This document shows positions 32,002 to 33,323 of a stretch of DNA of 33,323 bases, piece after piece. The stretch is from Actinomycetes bacterium. GTDB taxonomy: Bacteria; Actinomycetota; Actinomycetes; Actinomycetales; Microbacteriaceae. The notes beneath the pieces are model-generated. The model saw nothing but the letters and a program-made list of their open reading frames with translations. It searched no databases and was not told where the DNA came from. The stretch's first letter is position 1; the number at the start of each line of letters is the position of its first letter. The position numbers and the translations under genes are program-made. The stretch lies in NCBI GenBank assembly GCA_023428065.1, contig JAEYZI010000085.1, forward strand, positions 1-33,323, read 5' to 3'.

Positions 32002-32007
32002 TAGAAT
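32002..32007 (+). promoter_or_regulatory. Candidate -10 box of the SorC regulator gene
   Basis: TAGAAT differs from the TATAAT consensus by one base and lies 34 bases upstream of the ATG at 32042, with GAGAGG before the start. No clear -35 is visible at the expected distance, so recognition may need another factor or an extended element. Confidence 0.4.
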
Positions 32008-32041
32008 CGCGTTCTCGTCAGCGCAAGAGAGGTGGCCGCAG

Positions 32042-33016
32042 ATGCGCACCAAGGTGTCCCGCGACGCGACCCTGCGCCTCGTGAGCGAGCTCTACTACCT
32101 CCGCGGCATGGGCCTCAAAGACGTCGCCGCCGTCATCGGCCAGAGCACCGCGACCGTCTCCCGCATGCTCCAACAGGCCCGCGAGCGGGGCATCGTGCGC
32201 ATCGAGGTCGTCCCCGCCGACACCGACACCGCGGGGCTCGCGACCGCGCTGAGCGACGCGCTCGACGTGGAGTGCCTCATCCTGCCCGCGCACGGGACGG
32301 ATGCCGTGAGCTCATCCCGGAGCCTCGGCGCCGAGGCGGCGGAGATCGTCGCCGCGCGCCTGCCGCAGCGCGGCGTCGTCGGGCTCGCGGCGGGACACAC
32401 CCTTCATGCGCTCGTCGGCTCACTCCCCCGACAGGATCGCCACGAACTGCAGCTCGTCCCCGCGATCGGCGGCTACAACGCGGTGCACCCGCACCTCGAC
32501 ACCAACGCCCTCAGCCGGGAGGCCGCCCAGCGGCTCAACTGCACCGCGCGCTCCGTGCTCGCGCCCGCATCCGTCGAGAGCGCGGAGGCGCGGGAGGTGC
32601 TCCTGAGCGACCCCGTCATCCGCGAGGCGACCGCCCTGTGGGACGAGGTGGACACGGCCATCTACTCGACGAGCGTGCCGGCCGAGGTCGTGCAGCCCGG
32701 GTTCTCCGTCATGGAGACCATCCGCAACCGCACGCGCGAAGAGCTCATCGAGCGCGGGATGGTGGGCGACATCTTCGGGCACCTCTTCGACATCACGGGC
32801 GACTTCGGCAACGACCGCTGGAACAGCGCGCTCATCTCGATGTCGCTCGAGCAGGTGCGGCGCGCACGCCAGCGGATCGCGCTCATCGCCGGCGCGGACA
32901 AGGCCAAGAGCGCGCTGGGCATGGCGCGCACGCGCGTGCCCACGGTCATGATCATGGACGCGTCCGCCGCGATCGGGGTGCGCGACCTCCTCGCGGCCGA
33001 ACCGACCGCCGGCTGA
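32042..33016 (+). CDS. SorC-family transcriptional regulator
   Basis: A sugar-responsive regulator divergent from the PTS operon. The 324-residue protein has an N-terminal helix-turn-helix (about residues 10-50: LVSELYYLRGMGLKDVAAVI then GQSTATVSRMLQQARERGIV). The C-terminal sugar-binding domain (DeoR/SorC C-terminal, NagB/RpiA-like) has VVGLAAGHTLHALVG, a GDIFGHLFDITGDF segment and a C-terminal KAKSALGMARTRVPTVMIMD. The effector of this family is usually the phosphorylated sugar of the pathway. The ATG at 32042 is taken because the HTH follows at once and GAGAGG lies nine bases upstream. Open frame extending further upstream overlaps IIA and is not supported. Confidence 0.94.
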   Translation: MRTKVSRDATLRLVSELYYLRGMGLKDVAAVIGQSTATVSRMLQQARERGIVRIEVVPADTDTAGLATALSDALDVECLILPAHGTDAVSSSRSLGAEAAEIVAARLPQRGVVGLAAGHTLHALVGSLPRQDRHELQLVPAIGGYNAVHPHLDTNALSREAAQRLNCTARSVLAPASVESAEAREVLLSDPVIREATALWDEVDTAIYSTSVPAEVVQPGFSVMETIRNRTREELIERGMVGDIFGHLFDITGDFGNDRWNSALISMSLEQVRRARQRIALIAGADKAKSALGMARTRVPTVMIMDASAAIGVRDLLAAEPTAG

Positions 33017-33020
33017 ACGC

Positions 33021-33050
33021 AGAAGAGCCCCGCCGAAGCGGGGCTCTTCT
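33021..33050. terminator. Bidirectional terminator hairpin between SorC gene and rpsD
   Basis: A perfect 13-base inverted repeat AGAAGAGCCCCGC / GCGGGGCTCTTCT with a CGAA tetraloop lies four bases after the SorC stop and 13 bases after the rpsD stop on the opposite strand. It can serve both converging genes. Confidence 0.9.
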
Positions 33051-33063
33051 GGGAACGGCTGGG

Positions 33064-33323
33064 TCAGCGCGCGGCGTAGTACTCGACGACGAGCTGGACG
33101 TCGCAGGTCACCGGGACCTCGGCGCGCTTCGGGCGACGCACGAGGCGCGCCTGCAGCTTGTCGAGCTCGACCTCGAGGTAGCCCGGGGTCTTGGGGAGCA
33201 CGTCGACGTGACCGCCGGCGGCGGCGACCTGGAACGGCTCGGTCGACTCCGAGCGCTCCTTGACGTGGATGAGCTGACCCGGCTTCACGCGGAACGACGG
33301 GCGGTCGACGATCTTGCCGTCGA
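33064..33323 (-). CDS. rpsD: 30S ribosomal protein S4, 5'-truncated by window edge
   Basis: Primary 16S rRNA-binding protein of the small subunit. Only the C-terminal part lies in the window; the gene begins beyond the right edge. Visible sequence includes DGKIVDRPSFRVKPGQLIHV, the family's C-terminal part of the S4 RNA-binding domain, then PFQVAAAGGHVDVLP, LEVELDKLQARLVRRPKRAE, and the family's terminal VQLVVEYYAAR. It converges on the SorC gene across a shared hairpin. In related genomes rpsD lies close to the alaS block, so the PTS module in between appears inserted. Confidence 0.97.
   Translation of the reverse strand, partial: DGKIVDRPSFRVKPGQLIHVKERSESTEPFQVAAAGGHVDVLPKTPGYLEVELDKLQARLVRRPKRAEVPVTCDVQLVVEYYAAR

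Noticed and set aside
31697..32041. N-terminal extension of the SorC regulator by 115 residues
   Set aside because: The extension is Arg/Ser-rich, overlaps the IIA gene on the other strand, and lies upstream of a candidate promoter. The helix-turn-helix begins directly after the ATG at 32042.
1..33323. CRISPR arrays, insertion sequences, prophage genes or toxin-antitoxin pairs
   Set aside because: No spaced identical repeats of CRISPR type, no transposase or integrase domains and no recognisable toxin or antitoxin were seen on either strand.

Overview
The window is high-GC, densely packed actinobacterial chromosome, most likely from the Microbacteriaceae or a close relative. The evidence is GC-rich third codon positions, frequent GTG/TTG starts, long runs of ATGA, GTGA or TGATG stop/start overlaps, and a housekeeping gene order typical of Actinobacteria (rpsD ... 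alaS-ruvX-mltG-aroE-aroC-aroK-aroB-aroQ-efp-nusB ... pyrR-pyrB-pyrC-carA-carB-pyrF). Both ends cut a gene: pyrF lacks its 3' part at the left edge and rpsD lacks its 5' part at the right edge. No rRNA, tRNA, CRISPR array, transposase or phage gene was seen.

Left part (1-8294, minus strand): a complete de novo pyrimidine operon, pyrR-pyrB-pyrC-(small membrane protein)-carA-carB-pyrF, with every junction overlapping. Its short leader carries a sequence that fits the PyrR RNA-binding hairpin and takes in the pyrR Shine-Dalgarno sequence, so UMP feedback by translational repression is predicted. From 8352 to 12596 an accessory segment separates pyrR from nusB. It has two plus-strand membrane proteins and a minus-strand sulfonate/nitrate-type ABC importer (ATPase, lipoprotein, permease), with a strong bidirectional hairpin between the converging sets.

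Middle part (12682-22498, minus strand): nusB, efp, then the common aromatic pathway enzymes aroQ, aroB, aroK, aroC and aroE, then mltG (peptidoglycan), ruvX, alaS and a small YtxH-like membrane protein. Most are translationally coupled.

Right part (22560-33050): a self-contained carbohydrate module. A SorC-family regulator (plus strand) is divergent from a ten-gene minus-strand operon: mannose-family PTS IIA, IIB, IIC and IID, an EamA-type exporter, a zinc alcohol/polyol dehydrogenase, a DeoC/LsrF-type class I aldolase, an aldehyde dehydrogenase, HPr and Enzyme I. The intergenic region contains overlapping TTGCA/TGCAA half-sites suitable as the SorC-type operator. Long perfect hairpins bound the module on both sides, and it sits between rpsD and the ytxH-alaS block. 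It appears to encode its own phosphoryl relay, uptake, carbon-carbon cleavage, aldehyde oxidation and product efflux, with no sugar kinase. The substrate cannot be read from the sequence. This is the most interesting part of the window.
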